Of a DNA stretch of 64,000 nt, positions 55,372-64,000 are shown one piece after another (the stretch's first letter is position 1; each line of letters begins with the position of its first letter). Under the pieces are notes generated by a model, which searched no databases, had not been told where the DNA came from, and was given only the letters and a program-made list of their open reading frames with translations. The DNA lies in NCBI RefSeq assembly GCF_018137985.1, contig NZ_CP073084.1, positions 2,046,001 to 2,110,000 of the forward strand, in the 5' to 3' direction. This DNA comes from Streptococcus oriscaviae. Lineage in GTDB: Bacteria; Bacillota; Bacilli; Lactobacillales; Streptococcaceae. The translations under genes were made by a program, and so were the position numbers.

Positions 55372-56133
55372 CTAAAGTATAACCTTGTCGGATTCGTGGT
55401 TGATAATCTTGCTGAGGAACTGTTTGGCCCGAGGCTCTGTCGGATTGTCAAAGAAGCCGTTGACATCGGTCGTGTCGACCAAAACTTCCCCTTCAGCCAT
55501 GAAAATAATGCGGTCAGCCACCTCGCGGGCAAAGCCCATTTCATGGGTGACGACAATCATATTCATACCATCGCGAGCTAGCTTTTGCATAACAGCTAAG
55601 ACATCACCGATGGTCTCAGGGTCAAGGGCAGAAGTTGGTTCGTCAAAGAGCAGGAGTTCAGGTTGCATCGCCAATCCGCGGGCGATGGCAACCCGTTGTT
55701 TTTGTCCGCCAGATAGCATGGCAGGATAAGAATCCTTGCGGTCCCAGAGGTTGACAAACTCCAGGTACTTTTTAGCTGTTGCAGTGGCGGTTTCTTTGTC
55801 GATGCCGAGAACCTTGATGGGTGCTAGAGTGACATTTTCTAACACTGTCTTGTGGGGGTAGAGGTTGAAATGCTGGAAGACCATACCTACTTCCTTGCGA
55901 AGAGCCACCAAATCCTTGTTGGAGGCCTGAGAAACCGTATGGCCATTAACAACCAAATTGCCTTGGTCAATGGATTCTAGTCCATTGATGGTTCGGATGA
56001 GGGTGGATTTGCCGGAACCAGATGGGCCTAAGAGAACCACCACCTGTCCGGGTTCAAAAGTCAGATTGATGTTGCGGAGGGCATGATAGTCGCCGTAATA
56101 CTTATTTACCTCTTGAAATTCTACTAAAGCCAT
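55372..56133 (-). CDS. glnQ: Amino acid ABC importer ATP-binding protein (GlnQ type)
   Basis: A 253-residue ATPase. Walker A is GPSGSGKST, the Q-loop lies in MVFQHFNLYPHKT, the signature is LSGGQKQR and Walker B is LLLFDEPTSALDPE. Strongly GlnQ/HisP-like. First gene of the operon. The start has GGAGAAT before it. Confidence 0.93.
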   Translation of the reverse strand: MALVEFQEVNKYYGDYHALRNINLTFEPGQVVVLLGPSGSGKSTLIRTINGLESIDQGNLVVNGHTVSQASNKDLVALRKEVGMVFQHFNLYPHKTVLENVTLAPIKVLGIDKETATATAKKYLEFVNLWDRKDSYPAMLSGGQKQRVAIARGLAMQPELLLFDEPTSALDPETIGDVLAVMQKLARDGMNMIVVTHEMGFAREVADRIIFMAEGEVLVDTTDVNGFFDNPTEPRAKQFLSKIINHESDKVIL

Positions 56134-56273
56134 GGGATTCTCCTTCTGTTCAATTTAAGGTAGAATTATGATAGCATTGCTAAAATTAAAAGTCAAGTAA
56201 ATTCTGACAATTTAATACAAGCGATGTTATAAAATCTGACACAAGTTTGTGAAGTGAAAAATTTTAACAGTTT

Positions 56274-56282
56274 TGGTATAAT
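56274..56282 (+). promoter_or_regulatory. Extended -10 promoter of vicRKX
   Basis: TGGTATAAT (TATAAT 56277-56282), 33 bp before the vicR ATG. Confidence 0.75.
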
Positions 56283-56314
56283 ATGGGCAGGAAATGCAAA
56301 GGTGAATAAGTAAT

Positions 56315-57025
56315 ATGAAGAAAATTTTAATTGTAGACGACGAAAAACCAATTTCAGATATTATCAAGTTCAATATGACTCGGGAAGGCTATGAGGTTGT
56401 CACTGCCTTTGACGGACGGGAAGCCTTGGAAGTATTTGAGGCCGAATTCCCTGATATTGTCATTTTGGATCTGATGCTGCCGGAGATAGACGGCCTAGAG
56501 GTGGCTCGGACTATCCGTAAGACCAGCAATGTGCCTATTTTGATGCTGTCGGCTAAAGACAGCGAGTTCGACAAGGTTATCGGACTTGAAATCGGAGCGG
56601 ATGACTATGTGACCAAGCCGTTTTCCAACCGTGAATTGCAGGCGCGTGTCAAGGCGCTTCTACGCCGGAGTGAGTTGACCGAAACCCAGATGGAGGTCGA
56701 ATCGCTCTCCAAGGGAACTCCTGAATTGGTTATTGGCGACCTGGTGATTGTGCCGGACGCTTTTGTGGCTAAAAAGCATGGCAAGGAGTTGGAGTTGACC
56801 CATCGTGAATTTGAGTTGCTTCATCACCTAGCCAAGCACTTGGGCCAGGTCATGACCCGGGAACACCTCTTGGAAACAGTTTGGGGCTATGACTACTTTG
56901 GTGATGTCCGTACGGTTGATGTAACGGTTCGTCGCCTCCGCGAAAAAATCGAAGATACACCGAGTCGTCCAGAATACATTCTGACCCGTCGGGGTGTCGG
57001 ATATTATGTAAAAGGAAATGATTAA
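56315..57025 (+). CDS. vicR: Response regulator VicR (WalR/YycF)
   Basis: A 236-residue OmpR-family regulator. The phosphoacceptor is D52 ([11 protein letters not shown]) and the KP pair is in DYVTKPFSN; the winged helix covers about 135-232. VicR is the essential streptococcal regulator of cell-wall hydrolases and surface sugar enzymes. It overlaps vicK by eight bases. Confidence 0.96.
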   Translation: MKKILIVDDEKPISDIIKFNMTREGYEVVTAFDGREALEVFEAEFPDIVILDLMLPEIDGLEVARTIRKTSNVPILMLSAKDSEFDKVIGLEIGADDYVTKPFSNRELQARVKALLRRSELTETQMEVESLSKGTPELVIGDLVIVPDAFVAKKHGKELELTHREFELLHHLAKHLGQVMTREHLLETVWGYDYFGDVRTVDVTVRRLREKIEDTPSRPEYILTRRGVGYYVKGND

Positions 57026-58367
57026 TCAACTACGTTATTTAGTAACTACAACGGAATTTTGGTTTGTTGTTATCCTGATCGGCTTTGTGATTGCATTGGC
57101 AATTTTGCTGATTGAAAACTATCGGGATAATAAGCAAATCAAGATTCTTAATCAAAAGGTAAAGGGACTGATTGAAGGAAATTATTCGGATGTCCTAGAC
57201 ATGCGGGGGAGTCCTGAGATTACCGATATGACCAACTCGCTCAATGATTTGTCAGAAGTGATTCGCCTGACCCATGACAGTTTGGAGCAGGAGAAGACCC
57301 GCTTGAGCTCCATCTTGTCTTATATGAGCGATGGAGTGGTTGCCACGGATCGGATGGGCCGTATCATTATGATTAACGATATGGCACAAAAGCAGTTGGG
57401 GATATCTCCCAAAGACACTGAGCAAGCAGACCTTTTGTCCATCTTGGATATTGGTGATCGCTATAGTTTTCGGGATTTGCTGGCCCAAACACCAGAGGTT
57501 GTCTTAGACCATGTGAATGAAAACGAGGAATTTTTGACTCTGCGCGCCAATTTCGCCACGATCCGAAGTGAGAGCGGTCTGATTTCGGGGCTTGTAGTGG
57601 TGCTTCATGACATGACCGAACAGGCCAAAGAAGAGCGCGAACGCCGACTTTTCGTATCCAATGTCAGCCATGAGTTGCGAACCCCTCTGACCTCGGTCAA
57701 ATCCTATCTGGAGGCTTTAGACGAAGGTGCCTTGCAGGAAGCTGTCGCTCCTAGTTTTGTCAAGGTTTCCTTGGATGAAACAAACCGCATGATGCGGATG
57801 ATTTCAGATCTGTTGAGTCTTTCGCGCATCGATAACCAAGTTGGCTCAGTTGATGTCGAGCTAATCAACTTCACCGCGTTTGTGACCTTCATCCTCAACC
57901 GGTTTGACCAGATGAAAAACAAGGACGATGATAAGGGCTATACCATCATTCGAGATTACCAGATTACACCGATTTGGGTTGAGATTGATACAGACAAGAT
58001 GACGCAGGTCTTGGACAATATTTTAAACAACGCTATCAAGTATTCACCAGATGGTGGTCAGATTACCTTCAGTATGAAGACGACCGAAACCCAGTTAATC
58101 GTGTCCATTTCCGATCAGGGTCTGGGTATTCCAAAGGCCGATTTGCCTAAGATTTTTGACCGTTTTTACCGTGTGGACAAGGCACGTTCACGGGCACAGG
58201 GTGGTTCAGGTCTAGGCTTGGCCATTGCTAAGGAAATCATCAAACAGCACAAGGGCTTTATCTGGGCTAAAAGTGAATACGGTCATGGCTCTACCTTTAC
58301 AATCGTCCTGCCATATTCTAAGGATATGACAATGGATGAATGGGATGATGCAACAGAGGAAGAATAG
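57018..58367 (+). CDS. vicK: Sensor histidine kinase VicK (WalK)
   Basis: A 449-residue kinase with a single membrane helix (about 13-33) and almost no extracellular part, the streptococcal form. A HAMP-like linker, a PAS domain (about 90-200), the DHp domain with H218 ([10 protein letters not shown]) and the HATPase ([24 protein letters not shown]) follow. It probably senses a cytoplasmic or membrane signal. Its start lies within vicR. Confidence 0.96.
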   Translation: MINQLRYLVTTTEFWFVVILIGFVIALAILLIENYRDNKQIKILNQKVKGLIEGNYSDVLDMRGSPEITDMTNSLNDLSEVIRLTHDSLEQEKTRLSSILSYMSDGVVATDRMGRIIMINDMAQKQLGISPKDTEQADLLSILDIGDRYSFRDLLAQTPEVVLDHVNENEEFLTLRANFATIRSESGLISGLVVVLHDMTEQAKEERERRLFVSNVSHELRTPLTSVKSYLEALDEGALQEAVAPSFVKVSLDETNRMMRMISDLLSLSRIDNQVGSVDVELINFTAFVTFILNRFDQMKNKDDDKGYTIIRDYQITPIWVEIDTDKMTQVLDNILNNAIKYSPDGGQITFSMKTTETQLIVSISDQGLGIPKADLPKIFDRFYRVDKARSRAQGGSGLGLAIAKEIIKQHKGFIWAKSEYGHGSTFTIVLPYSKDMTMDEWDDATEEE

Positions 58368-58373
58368 GAGAAA

Positions 58374-59177
58374 ATGGCAGAGAAGGGATTTTATTATAGC
58401 ATTTTAGCTTCGGGCTCCAGTGGAAATTCCTTCTATCTGGAAACCGACCAGAAAAAAATTTTGGTGGACGCAGGTCTGTCTGGGAAAAAAATTACCAGCC
58501 TGCTGGCAGAAATTGACCGCAAGCCAGAGGATATTGATGCTATCTTGGTAACCCATGAACATAGCGACCATATTCATGGTATAGGAGTGCTGGCTCGTAA
58601 ATACGGGATGGACATCTATGCTAACGAGCCTACCTGGAGAGCTATGGAAGGGAAGTTAGGAAAGATCGATATAGCACAGAAGCATATTTTTGAACTAGGA
58701 GTGACAAAGACCCTTGGGGATTTGGATATTGAATCCTTTGGGGTCAGCCATGATGCAGCCTGTCCTCAATTTTACCGCTTTATGAAAGATGACAAGAGTT
58801 TTGTCATGCTGACGGATACTGGCTATGTCAGTGATCGCATGGTGGGGATTGTTGAAAATGCGGACGCCTATCTAATCGAGTCAAATCACGACATCAATAT
58901 TTTACGGGCAGGCTCCTACTCATGGAGTCTCAAACAGCGGATACTGTCCGATAAGGGACACCTTTGTAATGAAGACGGGGCAGATGCCATGATTCGAGCT
59001 TTGGGCAATCGCACCAAGAAAATCTATCTAGGGCATTTGTCCAAAGAAAACAATATCAAGGAACTGGCTCACCTAACCATGGTCAATCAATTGGCCCAAG
59101 CAGATTTGGCTGTCGGCAGTGACTTTCAAGTCTATGACACATCGCCAGACACAGCAACCAAATTGACCAGAATTTAG
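58374..59177 (+). CDS. vicX: Metallo-beta-lactamase fold protein VicX (WalJ/YycJ)
   Basis: A 267-residue metallohydrolase. The metal site is THEHSDHIHG, with further ligands in SFGVSHDA and LTDTGY. It resembles a 5'-3' exonuclease and is linked to DNA replication, competence or stress in other streptococci. Six bases after vicK. Confidence 0.95.
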   Translation: MAEKGFYYSILASGSSGNSFYLETDQKKILVDAGLSGKKITSLLAEIDRKPEDIDAILVTHEHSDHIHGIGVLARKYGMDIYANEPTWRAMEGKLGKIDIAQKHIFELGVTKTLGDLDIESFGVSHDAACPQFYRFMKDDKSFVMLTDTGYVSDRMVGIVENADAYLIESNHDINILRAGSYSWSLKQRILSDKGHLCNEDGADAMIRALGNRTKKIYLGHLSKENNIKELAHLTMVNQLAQADLAVGSDFQVYDTSPDTATKLTRI

Positions 59178-59266
59178 CAGGAAGAAAAGTCATGGGGAAC
59201 ATGGCTTTTTCTGTTGCAAAAAACTCACCTTGAATGGCAGATATGATGAGAAAAAAGAGAGGATTG

Positions 59267-59275
59267 TGGTATAAT
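59267..59275 (+). promoter_or_regulatory. Extended -10 promoter of pbp2B
   Basis: TGGTATAAT (TATAAT 59270-59275), 28 bp before the chosen pbp2B start. Confidence 0.7.
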
Positions 59276-59303
59276 AAAAAGTAACATTTCTAGAATGAGG
59301 TTT

Positions 59304-61385
59304 ATGGCAGTGAATAAGAAAAGATCTTCGCGAACTGGGCGTGATGATAGATTCATCCCCCGTCGCTTGAATATCCTGTTTGGTCTGGTTATCTTGCTTT
59401 TTACTATTTTGATAGCGCGGCTGGCGGACATGCAAATTGTCAATAGTGATTTTTATACGAATAAACTGGCAACGGTCAGTAAGAAAATTATCTCAACCAG
59501 TTCGGTTCGAGGGCAGATTTATGATGCTAAGGGAACGCCTTTGGTGGAAAATCGGGTAGAGCAAGTTGTAGCTTTTACTCGCTCTAACAAAATCAGCGCT
59601 CAGGAGATGAAGGAAATTGCCAACAAACTCTTGCAGTGGGTTGGTGTATCTGAGGTGGACTTATCCAAACGCGATAAGGCAGACTACTATTTGGCGGATC
59701 AAGAAGTTTACCGCTCTGTTGTTGAAGGATTGCCCGATGATAAGCGTTACGATGCCGATGGCAATAACCTCAGCGAGTCCATTGTTTATTCCAACGCAGT
59801 AGACAGTCTGACAGATGAGCAGTTGGTCTACTCGGAAGAAGAAAGCAAGGCTATCGAACTGTTTACTCAGATGAATGCGGCGGCTTATTTTGAAACCGTC
59901 AATCTTGTAACCAATGCCCTGACTGCTGAGCAGGTGGCTCAGATTGCGGCCCACGAGGAAGAGTTGCCAGGGATTTCGACCACCAATAGCTGGAATCGGG
60001 AAGTACTCAGCACCTCGCTTGGCTCGATTATTGGTACGGTGACCAGTCAGAAGGCGGGGCTTCCAGAAGAAGATGCGGAAGAATATTTGGCCAAGGGCTA
60101 TTTACCCAATGACCGTGTAGGTACAGCCTATCTGGAAAAGCAGTACGAAGAAGTCTTACAGGGTCAGCGGGAGAAGAAAGAAATCAATCTGGATCGTAAT
60201 GGAAATGTCGAAAGCATCACCACTATCCAAGAAGGCAGCAAGGGGAACAATATCAAGTTGACCATTGACCTAGCCTTTCAAGATGGTGTCAATGCTATTT
60301 TGAAGCGGCATTTTGACAGTGAACTAGCAACCGGTAGTGCCCTGTATTCTGACGGAATTTATGCAGTAGCTCTGGAGCCCAGCACTGGTGCGGTACTAGC
60401 TATGTCTGGGTACAGCCATGCTAAGGGAACCGGCGAAGTCAAGGAAGATGCTCTTGGAACCATCACCAGTGTTTTTGTTCCAGGTTCCATCGTCAAAGGA
60501 GCAACCATCAGTGCAGGCTGGGAAAATGGGGTTATTCAAGGCAATCAGGTTGTTTTGGATGAACCGATTCAGTTTGCCGGCTCAGCTCCCATCAAGTCGT
60601 GGTATGCGGCCTACGGAAATTACAGCATCAGTGCGACAGATGCCTTGGAATTTTCTTCCAATGTTTACATGGTAAAAATTGCCTTGGGACTGCTGGGTCA
60701 GTCTTATACGCCAGGAATGTACCTCAACGATGGTGAGGTTCTTGAGCAGGCTATGTCTAAACTGAGAACAACTTTTGGGGAATACGGTTTGGGTTCTGCT
60801 ACGGGTATTGATTTGCCGCTAGAATCTACGGGTTTTCTCCCAGAAGATTATAGCGCAGCCAATTTCATTACCAATGCTTTCGGACAGTTTGACAACTATA
60901 CTCCAATGCAGATGGCTCAGTACGCGGCGACAGTTGCAAATGGCGGGACCAGAATCTCTCCGCACTTGGTGGAAGGGATTTATGGCAATAATGACCAAGG
61001 CGGTCTAGGTGAACTGATAGAAACCGTTACCGGGAAAGAAATGAACAAAGTGAACATCTCTGCTGAGGAGATGGCTTTGGTTCAGCAAGGTTTCTATCAA
61101 GTGGTCAATGGCAGCGGCAGTTTAATTACTGGACGTAGCATTGGAATTGGCGCGGCTGTACCAATCAGTGCAAAGACAGGTACGGCTGAAACCTTTGTAA
61201 CGACTTCTTCTGGTTCAGTGGTAGAGGCTGTCAATACGAACATCGTTGCCTACGCTCCAAGTACCAATCCTAAAATTGCAGTAGCGGTAGTCTTGCCAAC
61301 CCTAACCAACCTGAACTCCTCTACCAGCAAAACCATTGTGACGGAGATTATCAATCTCTATCACTCTCTTTATCCTATGAATTAA
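59304..61385 (+). CDS. pbp2B: Penicillin-binding protein 2B (class B transpeptidase)
   Basis: A 693-residue class B PBP for side-wall synthesis. A membrane anchor (about 24-41), a PBP dimer domain and the transpeptidase domain follow. Counting from the longer start at 59295, the motifs are SIVK (S398, catalytic), SSN (454-456) and KTG (627-629). The residue after SSN is Val, where pneumococcal PBP2B has Thr446, a position changed in resistant strains. The ATG at 59304 has GAGG in front; the ATG at 59295 overlaps that site. Confidence 0.94.
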   Translation: MAVNKKRSSRTGRDDRFIPRRLNILFGLVILLFTILIARLADMQIVNSDFYTNKLATVSKKIISTSSVRGQIYDAKGTPLVENRVEQVVAFTRSNKISAQEMKEIANKLLQWVGVSEVDLSKRDKADYYLADQEVYRSVVEGLPDDKRYDADGNNLSESIVYSNAVDSLTDEQLVYSEEESKAIELFTQMNAAAYFETVNLVTNALTAEQVAQIAAHEEELPGISTTNSWNREVLSTSLGSIIGTVTSQKAGLPEEDAEEYLAKGYLPNDRVGTAYLEKQYEEVLQGQREKKEINLDRNGNVESITTIQEGSKGNNIKLTIDLAFQDGVNAILKRHFDSELATGSALYSDGIYAVALEPSTGAVLAMSGYSHAKGTGEVKEDALGTITSVFVPGSIVKGATISAGWENGVIQGNQVVLDEPIQFAGSAPIKSWYAAYGNYSISATDALEFSSNVYMVKIALGLLGQSYTPGMYLNDGEVLEQAMSKLRTTFGEYGLGSATGIDLPLESTGFLPEDYSAANFITNAFGQFDNYTPMQMAQYAATVANGGTRISPHLVEGIYGNNDQGGLGELIETVTGKEMNKVNISAEEMALVQQGFYQVVNGSGSLITGRSIGIGAAVPISAKTGTAETFVTTSSGSVVEAVNTNIVAYAPSTNPKIAVAVVLPTLTNLNSSTSKTIVTEIINLYHSLYPMN

Positions 61386-61393
61386 GGACGATT

Positions 61394-61990
61394 ATGTTAT
61401 ATCCAACCCCTATTGCCAAGCTGATTGAGAGTTATGCAAAACTCCCAGGAATCGGCATAAAAACAGCAACCCGTCTGGCTTTTTATACCATTGGTATGGA
61501 AGACGATGTGGTTAACGAATTTGCGAAAAACCTGCTTGCAGCCAAGCGAGATTTGTCTTATTGCAGTATCTGTGGCAATCTGACTGATCAGGATCCCTGT
61601 GCCATCTGTCAAGATCAAACACGGGATCAAACAACTATTCTCTTGGTTGAAGACAGCCGGGATGTATCTGCCATGGAAAACATCCAAGAATACCATGGCC
61701 TCTATCATGTTCTCCACGGTTTGATTTCTCCAATGAACGGTATCGGCCCAGACGACATTAACCTAAAAAGTCTGCTGACCCGTCTGATGGACAATCAAGT
61801 GACTGAGGTGATTGTTGCAACCAATGCTACCGCTGATGGCGAAGCAACAGCCATGTATATCTCGCGGGTACTAAAGCCTGCCGGAATTAAGGTCACTCGT
61901 CTGGCTCGAGGTCTAGCGGTCGGCAGCGATATTGAGTATGCTGATGAGGTAACCTTGCTGAGAGCCATTGAAAATAGGACGGAGCTGTGA
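61394..61990 (+). CDS. recR: Recombination protein RecR
   Basis: A 198-residue RecFOR-pathway protein. It has a helix-hairpin-helix ([14 protein letters not shown]), a four-Cys zinc finger ([16 protein letters not shown]) and a Toprim domain (LLVEDSRDV). Eight bases after pbp2B, as in other streptococci. Confidence 0.97.
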   Translation: MLYPTPIAKLIESYAKLPGIGIKTATRLAFYTIGMEDDVVNEFAKNLLAAKRDLSYCSICGNLTDQDPCAICQDQTRDQTTILLVEDSRDVSAMENIQEYHGLYHVLHGLISPMNGIGPDDINLKSLLTRLMDNQVTEVIVATNATADGEATAMYISRVLKPAGIKVTRLARGLAVGSDIEYADEVTLLRAIENRTEL

Positions 61991-62079
61991 TGGCTAAGGC
62001 CTAATTCAAGACAGTTCATCTTACTGAATACTTGTGTATAACATTCTAACTGAAACCAAACGATAGAAAAGGAAACAAT

Positions 62080-63126
62080 ATGTCAAAACAAACCTTGATT
62101 TTATTATATGGTGGTCGTTCAGCCGAGCGGGAAGTATCCGTCTTGTCAGCTGAAAGTGTCATGCGAGCGGTCAATTACGATACATTTTTTGTGAAGACCT
62201 ACTTTATCAGTCAAAGCGGTGAGTTTGTAAAGACGCAGGAGTTTGCCACAACTCCGTCAACTGATGTGAAGCTCATGACCAATCAAACTTTCGATGAACG
62301 TCAGGTTGTCAAACCTAGCGATATTTACGAAGAAAATGCGGTGGTCTTTCCAGTCCTTCATGGTCCTATGGGGGAGGATGGCTCCATTCAAGGCTTCTTA
62401 GAAGTATTGCGGATGCCTTATGTGGGCACCAATATTTTGGCTTCTGCGGTAGCCATGGATAAAATCACGACCAAACGCGTCCTGGAATCAGCAGGAATTG
62501 CACAAGTTCCCTACCTTGCTGTGATTGAAGGGGAAGATTTGGAAGAGCGTCTTGCTGCTATTGAAGCGACCCTGACCTATCCCGTTTTTGTCAAGCCTGC
62601 CAACATGGGTTCAAGTGTCGGCATCTCAAAAGCTGATAATGCAGAGCAACTGCAAGTAGCCCTTGATTTGGCCTTCAAATACGACAGCCGTGTCTTGGTG
62701 GAGCAAGGAGTTGTTGCGCGTGAGATTGAAGTGGGGCTTTTGGGAAATGCTGACGTGAAAACCACACTTCCGGGTGAGGTAGTGAAAGACGTTGCCTTTT
62801 ATGATTACGATGCCAAATACATTGATAACAAGATTACTATGGAAATTCCTGCTAAGATTGATCAGAAGGTTATGGATATCATGCGTGACAATGCAGCCAG
62901 AGCCTTTCGTGCAATCGGTGGTTGTGGCCTATCCCGCTGCGATTTCTTCCTAACAGAAGAAGGAGAGGTTTTCCTCAATGAGCTCAATACCATGCCAGGT
63001 TTCACCCAGTGGTCTATGTACCCTCTGCTTTGGGCAAATATGGGGCTTGCGTACCCTGATTTAATCGAAGAGTTGGTTCGTTTGGCCAAGGAAATGTTTG
63101 AAAAACGAGAAAGCCACCTTATCTAA
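62080..63126 (+). CDS. ddl: D-alanine-D-alanine ligase
   Basis: A 348-residue ATP-grasp enzyme that makes the D-Ala-D-Ala dipeptide for peptidoglycan. Conserved parts are [49 protein letters not shown] and [25 protein letters not shown] precedes the ATG. In pneumococcus murF follows; here an OsmC gene does. Confidence 0.96.
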   Translation: MSKQTLILLYGGRSAEREVSVLSAESVMRAVNYDTFFVKTYFISQSGEFVKTQEFATTPSTDVKLMTNQTFDERQVVKPSDIYEENAVVFPVLHGPMGEDGSIQGFLEVLRMPYVGTNILASAVAMDKITTKRVLESAGIAQVPYLAVIEGEDLEERLAAIEATLTYPVFVKPANMGSSVGISKADNAEQLQVALDLAFKYDSRVLVEQGVVAREIEVGLLGNADVKTTLPGEVVKDVAFYDYDAKYIDNKITMEIPAKIDQKVMDIMRDNAARAFRAIGGCGLSRCDFFLTEEGEVFLNELNTMPGFTQWSMYPLLWANMGLAYPDLIEELVRLAKEMFEKRESHLI

Positions 63127-63160
63127 GGGGGCTTTCCTAATCTATCGCAAAGGAGAACTC

Positions 63161-63535
63161 ATGTACCAGTCACATGTCAAGGGTTTGGAACTGTTTAAAG
63201 CCCAAGCAGAAGGTTATGGTAATCCCATTACCACCTTTGGTCGAACTCAAGAGGGCGAAACCCCAGTCAGCCTCGTTAACATTGCTCTTGCAGCCTGTGT
63301 TACGATGTGTGTTCAAGGCTACTATGCCAGTCAGGAACAAAAGAAACAGGTGCCAGTGGAAGTTGGATGCCACCATTTTGAAGATGGGTTTCATCTGCGT
63401 ATTTTTTTGGAACAAGAAATTGGAGCCGCTCAGCAAGAGAAAATTCTAGCCTACATAGATACCAAGTGTAAGGTAAAGGCCCTACTGCGAGAAGACCTCC
63501 AATATACAATTGAATTTGCGGTGTTGGATGATTAA
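63161..63535 (+). CDS. OsmC/Ohr family protein
   Basis: A 124-residue OsmC-fold protein. The segment NIALAACVTMCVQGYYA carries a Cys in the place of a catalytic one. OsmC and Ohr proteins reduce organic hydroperoxides. A second Cys lies in TKCKVKALL, but the pattern is not clearly Ohr or OsmC. AAAGGAG precedes the ATG at 63161; the frame overlaps ddl upstream. Confidence 0.83.
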   Translation: MYQSHVKGLELFKAQAEGYGNPITTFGRTQEGETPVSLVNIALAACVTMCVQGYYASQEQKKQVPVEVGCHHFEDGFHLRIFLEQEIGAAQQEKILAYIDTKCKVKALLREDLQYTIEFAVLDD

Positions 63536-63578
63536 GCTCCCCTGTAAACTCAGTAAAAGCCACGATGCGGAGGGTAGT

Positions 63579-64000
63579 TTGAAAAACCAACGGTTAAAAA
63601 ATGTTTTTGTCATAGTCATCATCGTCACGACCCTGTTTCTGCTTTCTAAAGTTTTAAATTATTACAATCAAAAGAGTATATATCATTCACTAGACAATGT
63701 ATTCTTAGAAATGAACTATGCAGAGGTAGATAGTGGGTCCTTGGAAGGTTTACCAGATTTGAGTACTGTTTTAGAAAGTTCGCAATCATTTAGAGAACCG
63801 GATAGAATAACAGAGTTGCCCGTCCTTGTTAATGACCCTGATGGAGGAGAGGTATCTATATTTGTTGGTCTGGAACAAGCGTTCAGTATTGAGTATTCAA
63901 AAAAATTAGGGAATGATACTTATTTATATATAGACTATGAGTATAGGGATAAGAAATTGCTAGGAAGCATTGAAATTTCTAATTCAAATAGTTCTTTAGT
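63579..64000 (+). CDS. Unknown membrane-anchored protein, 3'-truncated by the window
   Basis: The frame is open from a TTG at 63579, with GGAGGG four bases upstream, to the window end (140 residues visible). It starts KNQRLKNVFVIVII, a single membrane anchor, followed by a soluble extracellular-type part rich in Asp, Glu, Ser and Tyr. The DNA turns AT-rich here compared with the upstream genes, as in laterally acquired genes. No family recognised; the TTG start is likely, not certain. Confidence 0.62.
   Translation, partial: MKNQRLKNVFVIVIIVTTLFLLSKVLNYYNQKSIYHSLDNVFLEMNYAEVDSGSLEGLPDLSTVLESSQSFREPDRITELPVLVNDPDGGEVSIFVGLEQAFSIEYSKKLGNDTYLYIDYEYRDKKLLGSIEISNSNSSL

Noticed and set aside
63108..63136. 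Terminator at the end of ddl
   Set aside because: GAAAGCC and GGCTTTC can pair across the stop codon, but no T run follows and the next gene is close.

Overview
The window is chromosomal DNA of a low-GC Gram-positive coccus, almost certainly a Streptococcus and most like S. suis or a close relative. The reasons are the essential vicRKX operon, the relP-relR-relS alarmone/two-component operon, pepQ and ccpA placed back to back, the order ybeY-dgkA-era-mutM-coaE-pmrA-rpmG-secG-rnr-smpB-tehB known from other streptococci, LPxTG surface proteins, and many extended -10 (TGnTATAAT) promoters. No rRNA, tRNA, CRISPR array or intact insertion sequence was seen.

Layout. 1-1.8 kb: the end of an acetyl xylan esterase gene and an RpiR-type regulator, converging on a shared terminator. 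1.9-11.7 kb: housekeeping genes for rRNA maturation (ybeY, era, rnr), lipid recycling (dgkA), DNA repair (mutM), CoA synthesis, drug efflux, secretion (secG), trans-translation (smpB) and tehB, with an extra alpha/beta hydrolase between era and mutM. 11.7-20.8 kb: an LPxTG-anchored C69 dipeptidase, a copper ATPase behind two cop boxes, thiol peroxidase, a decayed ABC-exporter remnant, two orphan small ORFs and relPRS. 20.9-27.4 kb is the most accessory-looking part: a serine recombinase broken by one amber codon, a 430-bp non-coding stretch full of hairpins, a PTTE(A/V)-repeat LPxTG surface protein, and a MacB/FtsX-type ABC pair whose permease carries a long coiled coil. 27.5-40.1 kb: a DUF308-like membrane protein, polA, a lipoprotein, a CoA-binding protein, an APC permease, a DUF975 protein, tgt, pepQ/ccpA and a GntP-type permease.

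40.2-49.1 kb: the folate operon folE-folP-folB-folK (reverse strand), mutX, two lipid glycosyltransferases, and a threonine-type T-box leader followed by a P-loop kinase, a MazG-like protein and thrS. 49.3-53.1 kb: a GbsR/MarR-type regulator with an alpha/beta hydrolase, and a MerR regulator facing an ord-like dehydrogenase across a promoter with a 19-bp spacer. 53.1-56.1 kb: a polar amino-acid ABC importer (reverse strand). 56.3-64 kb: vicRKX, the class B penicillin-binding protein PBP2B, recR, ddl, an OsmC protein and the start of an AT-rich membrane protein cut by the window end.

The cell-envelope theme is strong: vicRKX, pbp2B, ddl, dgkA, the glycolipid synthases and two sortase substrates. 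The observations most worth a second look are the T-box that precedes two non-synthetase genes before thrS, the RNA fold-back around the start codon of the repeat surface protein, the MerR-type divergent promoter, and polA and a glycosyltransferase gene whose -10 boxes put transcription start on the ATG.
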